Positions 25,128-33,117 of a stretch of DNA of 47,200 nt are shown piece by piece. Both the position numbers and the translations under genes were made by a program. Where the stretch lies: contig JAIXWS010000106.1 in assembly GCA_027491165.1 (NCBI GenBank), positions 1-47,200 of the forward strand, given 5' to 3'. The stretch comes from Sphingobacteriales bacterium. Lineage in GTDB: Bacteria > Bacteroidota > Bacteroidia > Chitinophagales > Chitinophagaceae. The first letter of the stretch is position 1, and each line of letters opens with the position of its first letter. The notes under the pieces are model-generated. The model worked only from the letters and a program-made list of their open reading frames with translations, did not search any database and was not told where the DNA came from.

Positions 25128-27224
25128 TTATAGCAGTTCTACCAAAACTGTTTCGTCTGACTTTATCTGAAATTTTAAAACCTTCTCGGGCAATCCAGGT
25201 GCTGGGCTATAATGTGCCTCATAGGGGCCAGGCTTTAACTCTAAAACTTGTGAAGACGGATTACCAGTAATGTTCATTTGCCAAAACTGTACATAACGAT
25301 CGCCCAAAGGATAATATAGACTTGCTTTTCCGAGACTATTGGTATTCGTAAACCGTACCGTTCCAGGAACATCAATTCCCAGCTCTTTAATCTCTCCAAA
25401 ATTAAGATCAAGCGAACGCACGCTTACGGGCATGGTATTGATTTCAACATGGTAGTTGCCTGGAGGATAAGGCAAGATAGTATCGCAACGCTGTTCTATC
25501 ATTGGCTGAGGCACAAAATTTCTTTTTACCTGGGCAAAATATTTACTCACCGGTCTTTTTTTGTCACCCGTTTTCCAAACAAATTGTAAAGAGCCCATAC
25601 CCACGGTAATCACTATTTTGTTTTTCATGTTGGGCGCAATTTCTACACCTTTTAAAAAAGTTCGGTCACTGCCCACTACACTTAGGTTAAAGTTACCCGT
25701 GGGTGCCTTCACTGCATCAGGGTTGCCTTCTGCATTTACGGTTCTATAAAAAGTATGAACGTCTTTTCCTGTTTGGGGATCGCTTAATAATATTTGTGGA
25801 GTAGTCGCATAAAATTTGCCATTACCATCTGTAAAAAATATTTCGACTTGCGTTTCAACAGCGGGTGTTTTTTCTACAACATAGGGTGTCTCTTCTTTTT
25901 TGAGAATAGGCTTTACTGCAGTTGTAATACTAGGCTTTACCATTGGTTTTACAACAGGCCTAGGTTCTTCTTTTTTAATCGTAATCGGGATGACAATAGT
26001 GTCTGGAATAACTACAAGTTCTGGCTCAAATTTAGACAAGACCATTGGTGGTACTTGCAGTTTTCTAGGACTAGGCATCACCACCAATACGCTTTGAACG
26101 GGCTTTCTTTTGGAGAATTTTAGGGGTGTAAATTCCTTTTCTAGTTTGCGTTCTGGCACAACCACCTTGGGTGCAGGAGGAGGAGGAGGAGCAACTTCTA
26201 TCTTAGGCGCATCGCTTATAGTAGACATTTGAAAGGGCGCTACTGCTTTGTATTGGGGCGACGGCGGATCAACCACAATCGTTTTGTATACCTTTAATTT
26301 TGTCTTGAGCTTGAGTGCCTCCCAGACCCTTCTGTCGCGTACTTGCAAAGGGGGCTCGGCGGGCTTGGTGATTTGCTCTGCCGGTTTTTGGGGTTCTTCC
26401 TTAGGCTTAATTGCCACAACCGTTTCTTTTTTTACTGGAGGGGCTGGCTCTATTGGCTTTTTGGGAGGCTCTTCTTTTTTAATCGTTATCGGTATCGTAA
26501 TGGTATCTGGTTTTTTATATTCTGGCATTACCGAAATAATCTTTCCTGTTTTGGCCCTATCAAAACCTTCGCGATGTGCCTCCGTAATTTTGGCAATTAC
26601 GGGCGGAGCTTCAGATTCTTTGCTTACGGTGAGGAATGTGCCTAAACAATTATACAAATCTTTAAGAGGAGCATAGTCCAGCAAGCTCACAATATAGGGT
26701 CGGAAAAATATTTTACGTTGCAGTAAATCGTTCACCACTTTACAAATATCACCACCGCAACTTTCTCCACCATCAGTAACCAGTATGATACTGTATGCAT
26801 ACTTTGATTCGTTTTCAAAATCATCCATTGCGGCCTCGCTCAAGGAATAGGCAATAGGCGAAACACCATATCCGCGGAGCGCTTCAAGGCGTGCTTGCAT
26901 TTGTACTGTGTTATCGCGAGCAAACATAATTTCTCGCTTAGTGTCATAACAATTCTTGTCTTGAGCAGGATATTGATGCCCAAAAACACGCAAACCAAAC
27001 TGCACTTGTTCGTTGGCTTGACTTAAACTATCGATTAATTGAAGGATAAATTTTCCGGCTTGTTGAAAACGAGTTTTGCCCGGCGCCCAATCTTCGCTCA
27101 TGCTACTAGAGCCATCGAGCAAAATAAGCACACGCGGTATTTTTGATTTATCGCTAGGTTGCGCCACAGCCTGCAGAGAAAGCGTGCAAAAAAGAAGAAA
27201 TAAAAAACGGAATAATGGCTTCAT
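25128..27224 (-). CDS. Exported von Willebrand A-domain protein with long Pro/Lys-rich linker
   Basis: A 698-residue protein with a signal peptide (1-22). The vWA domain (~30-205) carries an intact MIDAS metal site (Asp37, Ser39, Ser41 in LLDGSSSMS; Asp151 in VTDGGES), predicting divalent-metal-dependent adhesion or assembly. Residues ~235-455 are low-complexity Pro/Lys/Glu/Val sequence. A 15-residue element occurs twice, PDTITIPITIKKEEP (239-253) and its near copy at 407-421. Residues ~455-698 look like beta-rich repeats (TDGNGKFYATTPQIL, GPYEAHYSPAPG). No T9SS sorting domain is present, so it is probably periplasmic or outer-membrane linked. First gene of a four-gene minus-strand unit. Function unknown. 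Confidence 0.82.
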   Translation of the reverse strand: MKPLFRFLFLLFCTLSLQAVAQPSDKSKIPRVLILLDGSSSMSEDWAPGKTRFQQAGKFILQLIDSLSQANEQVQFGLRVFGHQYPAQDKNCYDTKREIMFARDNTVQMQARLEALRGYGVSPIAYSLSEAAMDDFENESKYAYSIILVTDGGESCGGDICKVVNDLLQRKIFFRPYIVSLLDYAPLKDLYNCLGTFLTVSKESEAPPVIAKITEAHREGFDRAKTGKIISVMPEYKKPDTITIPITIKKEEPPKKPIEPAPPVKKETVVAIKPKEEPQKPAEQITKPAEPPLQVRDRRVWEALKLKTKLKVYKTIVVDPPSPQYKAVAPFQMSTISDAPKIEVAPPPPPAPKVVVPERKLEKEFTPLKFSKRKPVQSVLVVMPSPRKLQVPPMVLSKFEPELVVIPDTIVIPITIKKEEPRPVVKPMVKPSITTAVKPILKKEETPYVVEKTPAVETQVEIFFTDGNGKFYATTPQILLSDPQTGKDVHTFYRTVNAEGNPDAVKAPTGNFNLSVVGSDRTFLKGVEIAPNMKNKIVITVGMGSLQFVWKTGDKKRPVSKYFAQVKRNFVPQPMIEQRCDTILPYPPGNYHVEINTMPVSVRSLDLNFGEIKELGIDVPGTVRFTNTNSLGKASLYYPLGDRYVQFWQMNITGNPSSQVLELKPGPYEAHYSPAPGLPEKVLKFQIKSDETVLVELL

Positions 27225-27248
27225 TTACAATCAAAAAATACAGAAATA

Positions 27249-27256
27249 CAAACTTA
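27249..27256 (-). promoter_or_regulatory. Candidate -7 box of the vWA operon
   Basis: The minus strand reads TAAGTTTG, an exact TAnnTTTG match, 25 bases before the start codon at 27224. No -33 TTTG at the expected spacing was seen. Confidence 0.5.
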
Positions 27257-27352
27257 GTTTTTATTAGGCAGCTCGCTCTATTTATGTACGAAAGGCAAGC
27301 GGATAGCAATAATCCTTTTTAACGCTAATGATCATGTACACAAAGGCAGCCT

Positions 27353-28603
27353 TTAGTTCTTACTTGGAGCATTTGCTTTATAAAAAAGTGTGTTTTCGTT
27401 TTCGTCACGGAAAATATGCTTTGCCATAGCTACTAAGGAATCGGCACTTACTTGCTGATATTGGTTCAATTCATCATTAATTAATGCAGCATCGCCCAAC
27501 AATTCATAAAAAGCCAAATTATTGGCACGAGATAAAATGCTCATATCCTCGAAAGCAATCATGGCTTCAATTTTGTTTTTTGCCTTCTGCAACTCGTCTT
27601 CTGTAATACCATTACTCAGCAAAATTTGGATTTGTTCTTTTACTGCAGCGTTGGCGGCTTCAAGCGTTTTGCCTTCTTTCACTTTTCCTTCTACAACAAT
27701 CAAACCTGCATCTAAACTACCCGTATGATAACAATTAATGCCACTGAAAATTTGTTGTTCTTTGACCAGGCTTTGGTAAAGACGCGAGGCATAACCATTA
27801 CCCATTATTTCCGTTATCAAATCACTCTCGTGATAACCCTTTTCTAATCTTGCAGGAATATGCCATGCTTTGTATAGGGCGTCATAAGGAACGTCTCTAA
27901 CTAGGGTTTCTGTTCGGGCTGCTTTTTGTTCAGGCTCTTTTGGCAAATTGCGTACATACTTTTCGCCCGGATCAATAGTTCCAAACCATTTGTTAGCAAG
28001 GGCTTTAACCTCTTCTAAGCTTAGATTGCCCGCTATACACAATATGGCGTTTACAGGTCTATAATGCTTGAAAAAGAAGTTTTTTACATCTTCTAATTGT
28101 GCATCTTCTACATGCTTCAACTCTTTGCCAATGGTCATCCATTGATAAGGGTGTTGCTTATACGCCAATGCCCGCAAGTGTTTCCAAGCGTCGCCATAAG
28201 GCTTATTAATGTAATGTTCTTTAAATTCTTCACATACCACTTTGCGTTGTACATCGAGGCTTTTTTTACTAAAGGCAAGGGATAGCAGTCGGTCGCTTTC
28301 TAGCCAAAGTGCTGTTTCGATATTTTGCTTGGGTAATTGGACGTAGTAATTCGTGATGTCATTGGTGGTATACGCATTGTTTTCGCCACCAGCCATTTGT
28401 AAAGGCATGTCATATTCGGGAATGTTTACCGAACCGCCAAACATCAAATGCTCGAAGAGGTGTGCAAAGCCTGTCATTTCGGGGTTTTCGTCCCGCGCGC
28501 CTACATCGTACAATAGGTTAACGGCCACCATTGGCGTAGTGGTATCTTGATGCACGATAACGCGCAAACCATTGTCAAGTGTAAATTTATCAAACTGTAT
28601 CAT
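27353..28603 (-). CDS. M16-family zinc peptidase
   Basis: A 416-residue insulinase/processing-peptidase-type enzyme. The inverted zinc motif HxxEH is His48-Leu-Phe-Glu51-His52 (HLFEHLMFGG), with the third ligand expected among Glu125-Glu129 (CEEFKEHY). The second half is the paired, inactive-type M16 domain. There is no signal peptide, so a cytoplasmic location is predicted, although many Bacteroidota M16 enzymes are exported. It is the last gene of hflX-pdxA-M16. Substrates are unknown. A weak hairpin (27342-27354) overlaps its stop codon. Confidence 0.9.
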   Translation of the reverse strand: MIQFDKFTLDNGLRVIVHQDTTTPMVAVNLLYDVGARDENPEMTGFAHLFEHLMFGGSVNIPEYDMPLQMAGGENNAYTTNDITNYYVQLPKQNIETALWLESDRLLSLAFSKKSLDVQRKVVCEEFKEHYINKPYGDAWKHLRALAYKQHPYQWMTIGKELKHVEDAQLEDVKNFFFKHYRPVNAILCIAGNLSLEEVKALANKWFGTIDPGEKYVRNLPKEPEQKAARTETLVRDVPYDALYKAWHIPARLEKGYHESDLITEIMGNGYASRLYQSLVKEQQIFSGINCYHTGSLDAGLIVVEGKVKEGKTLEAANAAVKEQIQILLSNGITEDELQKAKNKIEAMIAFEDMSILSRANNLAFYELLGDAALINDELNQYQQVSADSLVAMAKHIFRDENENTLFYKANAPSKN

Positions 28604-28649
28604 CGCCCTATCTTAACCTCTGTTTTTTCTTTCTTGTTTATAATTTAGT

Positions 28650-29702
28650 TTAGTCCCGCTCTTTTTCCATACGGCGGCGGCGCAAAGGGTTGGCTGTGTA
28701 TTCGCCGTGGCTTTCGCGTTGGCGCAATAATTCAATCGCTTGAAAAATTGCTTCCAAAAAGGAGCTATGGTCGGCCAGGTTTTTTCCTGCAATATCAAAC
28801 GCCGTTCCGTGTTCGGGAGAGGTGCGAATTACGGATAAGCCTGCAGTAAAATTCACCCCTTCGCCATTGGCCAGTGTTTTAAATGGTATCAGGCCTTGAT
28901 CATGATACATGGCCAAAATACCATCAAAGTTTTTATAATTGCCTTTGGCAAAAAAGGCATCTGCACTATAGGGGCCGTATACAAGATGGCCATTTTGCTG
29001 CCACTGGTCTATCGTTGGTTTAATAATGTTTTGTTCTTGATTACCTATACTGCCTTCGTCACCAGCGTGTGGATTGAGCCCTAGCACTGCGATACGTGGC
29101 TTGTCGATGCCAAAATCTTTTACCAAGCTATCACGCAACAAAGTCAATTTACTTTGCAATACTTCATGCGTAATAGTACTCGCCACTTTTTCAATAGGGA
29201 TGTGCTCTGTTGCCAAAGCCACGCGCAAATCGTTATGATACAAAAGCATCAAAACATCCTTAGCCTCAAATTTCTCTTTCAAAAAAGGAGTGTGACCCGA
29301 GAAAGGAAAATTAGCAGATTGCGCATTGCTCTTATGAATAGGGCCAGTAACCAAGGCATCTAACTGACCGTCTTTGAGACATTGCGCGGCCACTTGCAAA
29401 GAGCGCACTGCATATTTGCCTCCGGCCTCTGTTAGCACACCCGGCTGTATCGAAACTTCCTCTTCCCAACAATTAAAAACATTAACCTGTTTAGGATTCA
29501 GCTTGTCCATTTCCTTAGTACTGTTAAACACCAGCTGATGATCCACTGCAATGCGGCGGTAATAATTGATAACTTTATTGGACGAAAAAACAATGGGCGT
29601 GCACAAATCAAGTATACGATTGTCGGATAAGGCCTTAATGATAATCTCGGGGCCTATGCCATTGATGTCGCCGGTAGTAATACCGATAATTGGTTTTTCC
29701 AT
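28650..29702 (-). CDS. pdxA: 4-hydroxythreonine-4-phosphate dehydrogenase
   Basis: A 350-residue cytoplasmic enzyme of deoxyxylulose-5-phosphate-dependent pyridoxal phosphate synthesis. It oxidises 4-phosphohydroxy-threonine with NAD and decarboxylates the product. Family signatures: GITTGDINGIGPEI at the N-terminus, TGPIHKSN, the metal-binding LNPHAGDEG, and AMYHDQGLIPFK near the C-terminus. The C-terminal ~20 residues are Arg-rich. It is spaced 59 bases after hflX and 46 before the M16 gene, with no promoter box between, so co-transcription is likely. Confidence 0.96.
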   Translation of the reverse strand: MEKPIIGITTGDINGIGPEIIIKALSDNRILDLCTPIVFSSNKVINYYRRIAVDHQLVFNSTKEMDKLNPKQVNVFNCWEEEVSIQPGVLTEAGGKYAVRSLQVAAQCLKDGQLDALVTGPIHKSNAQSANFPFSGHTPFLKEKFEAKDVLMLLYHNDLRVALATEHIPIEKVASTITHEVLQSKLTLLRDSLVKDFGIDKPRIAVLGLNPHAGDEGSIGNQEQNIIKPTIDQWQQNGHLVYGPYSADAFFAKGNYKNFDGILAMYHDQGLIPFKTLANGEGVNFTAGLSVIRTSPEHGTAFDIAGKNLADHSSFLEAIFQAIELLRQRESHGEYTANPLRRRRMEKERD

Positions 29703-29761
29703 AATTGTATTTAATAATCGATTCTTTAAAATTACGGGCTCTATTTAATTAAACGTAATTA

Positions 29762-30946
29762 TTAATAAAAATCTGTCAGATAAGGGTATTGTTTTTCGTA
29801 AAGAGTCCTAACCTTTTTGAGGATGGTTTCGCGCAATTCATCAATATTTCGGCGCTCTGTTGCTGAAACAAATACGGCGTTGTTTTCCGTTGCCAATTGC
29901 CAGCGTTCATTTAAGTCTAATAGCATTTCCTGTTTCACACTATCGTCCAACCATTCATCAAATGTGTTTTTTTCATAAACATCCATTTTGTTGAAAATGG
30001 TGAGCACGGGCTTGTCGAAAGCCTTTATGTCTTGGAGTGTTTTAATTACCACGCCCATTTGGTCTTCGTAAGCTGGGTGCGAAATATCCACCACATGCAG
30101 CAAGCAATCGGCCTCGCGCACTTCGTCTAGTGTGCTTTTAAAACTTTCTACCAGATGATGGGGTAGCTTGCGGATAAAGCCAACCGTGTCACTGAGCAAA
30201 AAAGGTGTTTGTTCGTATACCACTTTTCTGGTGGTGGTGTCTAGGGTTGCAAACAACTTGTTTTCTGCAAAAACATCTGCCTTAGTAATGATGTTCATTA
30301 ATGTGCTTTTACCCACATTGGTATATCCTACCAAGGCCACACGAATATACACACCGCGCTCTTTGCGTTGCGTAAAGGACTGCTTGTCGATATCAGCAAG
30401 GCGTTTTTTGAGTAAGGAAATCTTGTCCTTAACAATCCTACGGTCGGTTTCAATTTCGGTTTCACCAGGACCGCGACTACCGATACCGGCACCTTGTCGC
30501 TCAAGATGCTGCCACATTCCTTTTAATCGAGGCAACAAATATTGGTATTGTGCTAGCTCTACTTGCACTTTAGCTTGGGCTGTTTTGGCGCGACGCGCAA
30601 ATATGTCGAGAATCAAATCACTTCGGTCGATAACCTTAATACCTATGGCTTTTTCAATATTGATAATTTGAGAGCCTGTAAGCTCATCATCGAAAATAGC
30701 TAGGTTAATGCCTTTTGCTGTAACGTATGTTCTAATTTCTTCGAGCTTTCCTTTTCCCAAAAAAGTTTTGCTATCGGGCTTCGGTAATTTTTGAATAAAG
30801 TTTTTGTCTACCACGGCGCCTGCAGTTTCTGCCAAAAAAGCAAGTTCGGTGAGGTATTCATTGACCATTATTTCAGTTTGGCGATGATGTACCAAGCCTA
30901 CCAGTATAGCGCGTTCTTCTTCAGCAATTTTTTTATTTTCGAGCAA
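29762..30946 (-). CDS. hflX: Ribosome-associated GTPase HflX
   Basis: A 394-residue GTPase that binds the 50S subunit and rescues stalled ribosomes. The N-terminal HflX domain includes KPDSKTFLGKGK and RQGAGIGSRGPGETEIETDRR. The G domain shows G1 (GYTNVGKST), G2 (ATLDTTTR), G3 (DTVGFIRKLPHHLVESF) and G4 (NKMD). The promoter box lies 32 bases before the start. It is the first gene of a three-gene unit. Confidence 0.96.
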   Translation of the reverse strand: MLENKKIAEEERAILVGLVHHRQTEIMVNEYLTELAFLAETAGAVVDKNFIQKLPKPDSKTFLGKGKLEEIRTYVTAKGINLAIFDDELTGSQIINIEKAIGIKVIDRSDLILDIFARRAKTAQAKVQVELAQYQYLLPRLKGMWQHLERQGAGIGSRGPGETEIETDRRIVKDKISLLKKRLADIDKQSFTQRKERGVYIRVALVGYTNVGKSTLMNIITKADVFAENKLFATLDTTTRKVVYEQTPFLLSDTVGFIRKLPHHLVESFKSTLDEVREADCLLHVVDISHPAYEDQMGVVIKTLQDIKAFDKPVLTIFNKMDVYEKNTFDEWLDDSVKQEMLLDLNERWQLATENNAVFVSATERRNIDELRETILKKVRTLYEKQYPYLTDFY

Positions 30947-30977
30947 GGGGCGTTTTTTCTTGTGTTTGAAAGAGTAG

Positions 30978-30985
30978 CAAATATA
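30978..30985 (-). promoter_or_regulatory. Promoter -7 box of hflX
   Basis: The minus strand reads TATATTTG followed by C, a full TAnnTTTG match, 32 bases upstream of the hflX ATG. The -33 element is not clear. Confidence 0.58.
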
Positions 30986-31114
30986 CCATTGAATTTTTTA
31001 TTGGATATGGTGTTCATTCCTTTATTTTCCTGTCAGGGCGCCACCCGAAAGACCACTTCCTTTCAATTATAGCAAGAAGTGATGACAGCTATGTATTTGC
31101 CATCAAGATTTTAT

Positions 31115-31122
31115 TACCTTCG
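31115..31122 (+). promoter_or_regulatory. Candidate promoter of the glycosyltransferase pair
   Basis: TACCTTCG, the common C variant of TAnnTTTG, stands 49 bases before the ATG at 31171. A TTTG at 31096-31099 is upstream, spaced 15 bases, shorter than typical. Confidence 0.5.
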
Positions 31123-31170
31123 CCCGACTATTTATAGTAACAGAGCAAACTAAAAACAAGATACACAAGA

Positions 31171-32118
31171 ATGTCCTCTACTGTAGCTTTGGTGATCATT
31201 TACAATCATCGATATGATAAAAATATTGACATTTTGGAGTCGATTTATGCAAATCGATTCAGCAATATTTTCCATATTGTTCCCTTTTACGATGGAGACA
31301 AAAAAAATGTAATTCCGGTTTATGAGAATTCCTTTTACTTTCAAGGATACTTAGTACAAGCCTTTTCTCGATACTTCAGAAAAGAATTTGAACACTATTT
31401 TTTTGTTGCGGACGACATGATGATTAACCCCCTAATCAATGAGAACAGCTACAAAGCGCAGCTAAAAATTAATGCACAAGAATCTTATTTCCCAGAAATA
31501 GTAAGCTTACACAATTTGCCCTACAAATGGCGGAGAACACAAGATGCAGTAGAATATAACCCTAAACTACAAGGCGTTGAGAGTAGCAAAGAAATGCCCT
31601 CTTATCAAGAGGCCGAATTGCTTTTTTCAAAATTAGGATTCGAGGTAAAACCCCTTTTGTATAAAGACGTTTACTCGGCAAAAAAGAAAATCGTTTATGA
31701 GCTCAGCAAGCTTAAGGGTGCAAATAGTGTTGCTGAAATTGTACGACTATTGATAAAGCATTTTAAAGGCGTTTTCAAAAAACAATATTGCACATTAAAC
31801 TATCCCTTAGTGGGCGGCTACTCTGATATTTTTGTTGTTTCGGCTAACTGTATCCATAAATTTATGCACTATTGTGGGGTATTTGCTGCTACAGAATTGT
31901 TTGTAGAATTAGCGATACCCACTGCTTTAGTTTTAGCCACTTCTGATATTAGAACAGAGTCTGAGGTTGCGCTAAAAGGTAAGGCAATGTGGACTGAGGA
32001 AGATTACAAAATAATAGCCCCTTATAATAACAACCTTGCAGCTCTTACAGAAAACTTCCCCAAAGAGCACCTTTATTTACACCCCATAAAACTTTCGAAA
32101 TGGCAAACAGCGCTTTAA
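31171..32118 (+). CDS. Glycosyltransferase-like protein, possibly equivalent to the C-terminal half of STELLO
   Basis: A 315-residue cytoplasmic protein with no signal peptide. It starts with a nucleotide-sugar-type alternating strand/helix pattern (VALVIIYNHR, NIFHIVPFYDG). An acidic pair Asp81-Asp82 sits in YFFVADDMMINP, placed like a DxD metal/sugar-nucleotide motif of GT-A enzymes. Near the end, DIFVVSANCIHKFMHYCGVF (219-238) and ELAIPTALVLA resemble the later acceptor-side part of eukaryotic STELLO proteins as I remember them. Its stop overlaps the start of the DUF288 gene by 19 bases, so the products are made together. Specific function is unknown; glycosyltransferase fold is inference. 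Confidence 0.6.
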   Translation: MSSTVALVIIYNHRYDKNIDILESIYANRFSNIFHIVPFYDGDKKNVIPVYENSFYFQGYLVQAFSRYFRKEFEHYFFVADDMMINPLINENSYKAQLKINAQESYFPEIVSLHNLPYKWRRTQDAVEYNPKLQGVESSKEMPSYQEAELLFSKLGFEVKPLLYKDVYSAKKKIVYELSKLKGANSVAEIVRLLIKHFKGVFKKQYCTLNYPLVGGYSDIFVVSANCIHKFMHYCGVFAATELFVELAIPTALVLATSDIRTESEVALKGKAMWTEEDYKIIAPYNNNLAALTENFPKEHLYLHPIKLSKWQTAL

Positions 32119-33101
32119 AAAAATACATTGTTATTACGTCGATATTCGCACCCACAGAAGCTGTTCTTGCATTTGCAAAAATGAAAGACTATACTTTAGT
32201 GGTGGTGGGTGATAAAAAATCTCCTGCAAACTGGAGTTGTGACAACGTGATTTATCTTTCTGTTGAAAAACAAAACGAGATGGGTTATGCACTGAATGAT
32301 GCGCTTCCTTACAATCATTATAGCCGAAAAATGATTGGCTATTTATATGCCATCAGCCAGGGCGCCGACCTTATTGTAGATACCGATGATGATAATATAC
32401 CTAAAGACAACTGGGTCTTTCCAGAGTTTGAGGGCGAATTTGATTTGCTAGCAGGCAATCTAGGCTTTGTCAATATTTATCAACTCTATACCGACAAAAA
32501 AATATGGGCGCGGGGATTGCCTTTGCGACTCATTAATACCACATTCGAACTTGAAAAAGACATTGCGACAGCAAAATGCACCGTAGGGCTTTGGCAGGGC
32601 CTTGCCGACGAAGATCCAGATGTAGATGCTATCTACAGGCTTACTAGTGATGAGCCTTGCTATTTTAACCAGCGCGCACCCCTTGTGTTAGACAAAGGCA
32701 CCATTAGTCCTTTTAATACCCAAAACACAGCCATTTGTAAAGAGCTTTATCCCTTAATGTACTTACCTACATTTGTTACCTTTCGGTTTACAGACATTTT
32801 ACGCGGCTTGGTTGCTCAACCTTTGATGTGGCATTATGGTTATCAATTAGGCTTTCTAGACGCAACCGTTATTCAAAAAAGAAACCCACACGATTACTTC
32901 AAAGATTTTCTTTCAGAAATACCTATGTACCAGCATACCGAAAAGGTGATTGAACTTTGCCACAGTGCTATTCAACCAGGCTTGAGCCTTTCGGAAAATT
33001 TGTACAAAATATATGAGGCCTTGTGCGCTCAGGGTATTGTGGAAGAGAGAGAGTTAGAAACACTAAGGGTGTGGTTATCTGAATTAAAAATGGTGTCTTA
33101 A
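32100..33101 (+). CDS. STELLO/DUF288-family putative glycosyltransferase
   Basis: A 333-residue protein with the DUF288 signature: GYALNDALPYNHYSRKMIGY (61-80), then LIVDTDDDN (91-99) as the acidic metal/nucleotide site, WARGLPL (136-142), and QGLADEDPDVDAIYRLT (166-182). In plants STELLO proteins are Golgi proteins needed for cellulose synthase assembly; the bacterial members are uncharacterised. There is no membrane segment or signal peptide here. ATG at 32100 overlaps the previous gene by 19 bases. The final codons and stop lie inside the terminator stem. A role in glycan building is inferred from family only. Confidence 0.82.
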   Translation: MANSALKKYIVITSIFAPTEAVLAFAKMKDYTLVVVGDKKSPANWSCDNVIYLSVEKQNEMGYALNDALPYNHYSRKMIGYLYAISQGADLIVDTDDDNIPKDNWVFPEFEGEFDLLAGNLGFVNIYQLYTDKKIWARGLPLRLINTTFELEKDIATAKCTVGLWQGLADEDPDVDAIYRLTSDEPCYFNQRAPLVLDKGTISPFNTQNTAICKELYPLMYLPTFVTFRFTDILRGLVAQPLMWHYGYQLGFLDATVIQKRNPHDYFKDFLSEIPMYQHTEKVIELCHSAIQPGLSLSENLYKIYEALCAQGIVEERELETLRVWLSELKMVS

Positions 33102-33115
33102 AAGACACCATTTTT
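33086..33115. terminator. Bidirectional terminator containing the STELLO-like gene's stop codon
   Basis: A 14-bp stem (33086-33099 with 33102-33115). Its left arm encodes the last residues (Lys-Met-Val-Ser) of the plus-strand gene, and the TAA is in the loop. The same hairpin ends 3 bases before the stop of the arginase-fold gene on the other strand, so one element serves both units. Confidence 0.85.
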
Positions 33116-33117
33116 GT

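Noticed and set aside
26248-26676. 142-codon plus-strand frame opposite the vWA gene
   Set aside because: Gly/Ser/Phe-rich shadow of the Pro/Lys-rich linker on the other strand.
27342-27354. AAAGG-CAG-CCTTT hairpin at the end of the M16 gene
   Set aside because: Five pairs, three-base loop and no T run on the minus strand; not a convincing terminator.
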